A DNA stretch of 44,988 nucleotides, from assembly GCA_015680685.1 (NCBI GenBank), contig MNCI01022170.1:272184-317171 (forward strand). The letters run 5' to 3'. Each line of letters starts with the position of its first letter. Position 1 is the first letter of the stretch. The notes under the pieces are model-generated. The model had not been told where the DNA came from and made no database searches. It worked only from the letters and a program-made list of their open reading frames with translations. The stretch comes from Gnetum montanum (Eukaryota; Streptophyta; Gnetopsida; Gnetales; Gnetaceae). Positions 43,366 through 44,988 of this stretch are shown in pieces. A program made the translations under genes and the position numbers.

Positions 43366-44392
43366 ATGGCGCACTCCGCAACAACAAGAATCTTGGCAGC
43401 AGCAACAGCATTTGCATTCNACAACAACAAGAATCTTGGCAGCAGCAACAGCATTTGCATTCCTGCTACCACTTCTCATCACATCTGCAGAATCCGCCTC
43501 CCCTCCTTCATCCTACACGCCGGGGAAAATCGGAGTATCGGACTTAGACATTCTCGAATTCGCCCTGAATTTCGAGTTTCTGCAGGCCGAATTCTTCCTG
43601 TACGGAGCCCGGGGCCACGGCCTGGAACATGAAGCTCCGGATCTGGCTCTCAGAGGAGCTCCCACCAATGGCGGAAAACAGGCGAAGCTCACAACCCCAG
43701 TTGTAGAAATCATCAAATCCTTCGGAGCCGAGCAAGTCGGCCATCTCCGAGCCATCAAGGACACAGTCATAGGCTTCCCGAAACCTCTCATCGACATCAG
43801 TCCCCAGACCTTCTCCCAGATTTTCAACCGCGCCTTCAACAAAACCCTAAATCCTCCCTTCGATCCATACACATCCACTGTAAACTTTCTCCTGGCCAGC
43901 TACATTCTTCCCTACGTGGGTCTCACAGGCTACGTCGGCATCAATTCGGTACTGATATCAGTGAACGCCTCCAGACTTGTCGGAGGGCTTCTGGCAGTGG
44001 CATCCGGGCAGGATGCGGTGATCAGGACACTGCTGTACTTGCAGAAAGATGATAAGGTGGAGCCCTACGGATTCACAGTTGCAGAGGCCACTGATAAGAT
44101 TTCTAAGCTCAGAAACGAATTGGGCGGCAGCCAGAATGCTGATCAGGGGTTGGTTACGCTCAAAGGTGGCAGCATTGTGGGCAACATCCTGTCTGGGGAT
44201 GTAAATGGTATCGGGTTTTCCAGATCTCCGCAGCAGGTGGTGCAGATCCTGTATGGCACTGGAAATTCTAAGAAATCTGGAGGTTTCTTCCCTAGTGGCG
44301 CCAATGGCGTGATTGCACAGACTTATATAACTAATGTGGACAAGGCTCGCAGGTTCGTCAACCAGTTTATTCTCAAGAACGAGAGCGGATGA
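43366..44392 (+). CDS. Desiccation-related protein, PCC13-62 type
   Basis: The ATG at 43366 (context AGCCATGGC) begins MAHSATTRILAAATAFAF. With the duplicated 43 bases at the N removed the frame joins LLPLLITSAESA, a signal peptide, and runs to TGA at 44390-44392, about 327 residues and no intron. The ferritin-like domain has four helices: DLDILEFALNFEFLQAEFFL, VVEIIKSFGAEQVGHLRAIK, the stretch around NFLLASYILPYVG, and LVGGLLAVASGQDAVIRTLL. Glu and His residues in the first two are candidate metal ligands. The C-terminal signature SPQQVVQILYGTGN and GGFFPSGANGVIA is typical of the family. The product is probably secreted or in the cell wall or vacuole and accumulates on drying; its chemistry is unproven. 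As assembled, the frame shifts at 43420. Confidence 0.93.
43379..43462. repeat. Direct duplication around single-N join 3
   Basis: Bases 43379-43419 recur exactly at 43422-43462, with N at 43420 and one extra A between. The offset of 43 bases shifts the reading frame inside the signal peptide. Collapsing the duplicate restores one continuous gene, so this is an assembly fault and not a mutation. Confidence 0.92.
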
Positions 44393-44988
44393 TGATCAGG
44401 ATTCTGCTGCCTACCATCTCTGCATGATGCTTCTGTTGTTGTTGCTGGATTGATTGTGTGTTAGGGTTTCTGGTTTTGAGGTGCATTATTTCGTATCTTT
44501 GTGGTGCTGTCTTGTATTGACATATTGCATTGATTGATTTAAGTAAATGGACTTCATTATGTGATCTTGTCTGGTTGAAGAATTCGTTGATAGGAAATCG
44601 TAAATGTTGTTCACCTTCTATGCTTTATTTCAAGCTATGCATCAAAAGAATCTGATTCCTCGAAGAAAGGAATCGAGGAGGATTTGTGATTCTGAACGTG
44701 TTTGGGTACGTGTGCCTCGAGAAAAAGTGGGTATGGGTTTGTAGCCGAGGATGTGAGAGAAAATTTAAATATATTAGTTTTTTTTAAAAATTAAATCCCA
44801 TATATCATAAAAATACATTGTAAAACATAGAACAAGTACAATGTAAATCCAAAATATTGTTAATGCTTAAAAATTGCACACAAGATTGGAATATCACCAT
44901 TAAATTGAAGCAAGACAATTTGCAAAGGTATGGAGGGCATTGAATCCATTTCCTTTCTCAAACATATAATTTCTGCAACAAATGACAG
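44393..44988 (+). other. 3' untranslated region and flanking DNA
   Basis: A T/G-rich stretch (44,400-44,580) fits a plant 3' UTR, but no canonical AATAAA is placed well. Beyond it the sequence is AT-rich with no recognised gene or element. Confidence 0.5.

Noticed and set aside
43513-43878. Minus-strand frame of 121 codons in the desiccation gene
   Set aside because: The plus strand is a clear family member; the opposite frame has no support.
44653-44680. Short inverted repeat TCCTCGA...TCGAGGA
   Set aside because: Seven-base arms in AT-rich flanking DNA are expected by chance; no terminator or other function is supported in a plant genome.

Overview
The window looks like nuclear DNA of a seed plant with a large, repeat-filled genome, most likely a gymnosperm or conifer. 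The reasons are the dense layers of old, nested LTR retrotransposons, very few genes, AT-rich intergenic DNA, short introns in the one spliced gene model, and a desiccation-related protein gene of the plant PCC13-62 type. No bacterial, organellar or viral gene set is visible. The species cannot be named from the sequence alone.

Bases 1 to about 35,700 are a stack of transposable elements. The oldest recognisable layer is one plus-strand non-LTR retrotransposon (LINE, RTE-like by eye). It survives in pieces at 3192-4542, 12131-12890, 20363-20509 and 35654-35720. Three Ty3/gypsy elements split these pieces. D (4543-12130, minus) has the target-site duplication CTATG. E (12891-20362, plus) has ACATG. 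O (20510-35653, minus) has CTAGG/CCAAG, two transitions apart. A fourth element, N (29021-34972, minus, duplication TGTAT), sits inside the 5' LTR of O. Two further LTRs of the same superfamily (A and B) and part of a gag gene occupy 1-3191. All these elements share TGATGA...TCATCA termini, a primer-binding site resembling the tRNA-Asp site of plant Athila-type elements, and a Gag protein with a short C-x2-C-x3-H-x4-C knuckle. None carries a recognisable reverse transcriptase, RNase H or integrase. E encodes Gag and an aspartic protease. D, O and N encode Gag and, near the 3' LTR, a second open reading frame (ORF2) that I do not firmly recognise and that is near full length only in O. This looks like a family of Gag-only or Gag plus ORF2, non-autonomous LTR elements.

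Bases 35,840-39,381 hold two tRNA-derived SINE candidates and a well-bounded Ty1/copia element (36725-39376, minus, duplication GAAAT, initiator-tRNA-Met primer site). The copia element has lost everything from mid-integrase to the end of pol.

Bases 39,400-44,988 are gene space. A plus-strand spliced gene for a coiled-coil protein (39787-41848) carries two in-frame stops, both Gln-to-stop C-to-T changes, so it is probably a pseudogene. A plus-strand desiccation-related protein gene (43366-44392) is otherwise intact.

Three single N bases (261, 18652, 43420) are each flanked by a duplicated copy of the adjoining sequence. They look like uncollapsed contig joins. The third lies in the signal peptide of the desiccation gene and falsely breaks its frame.
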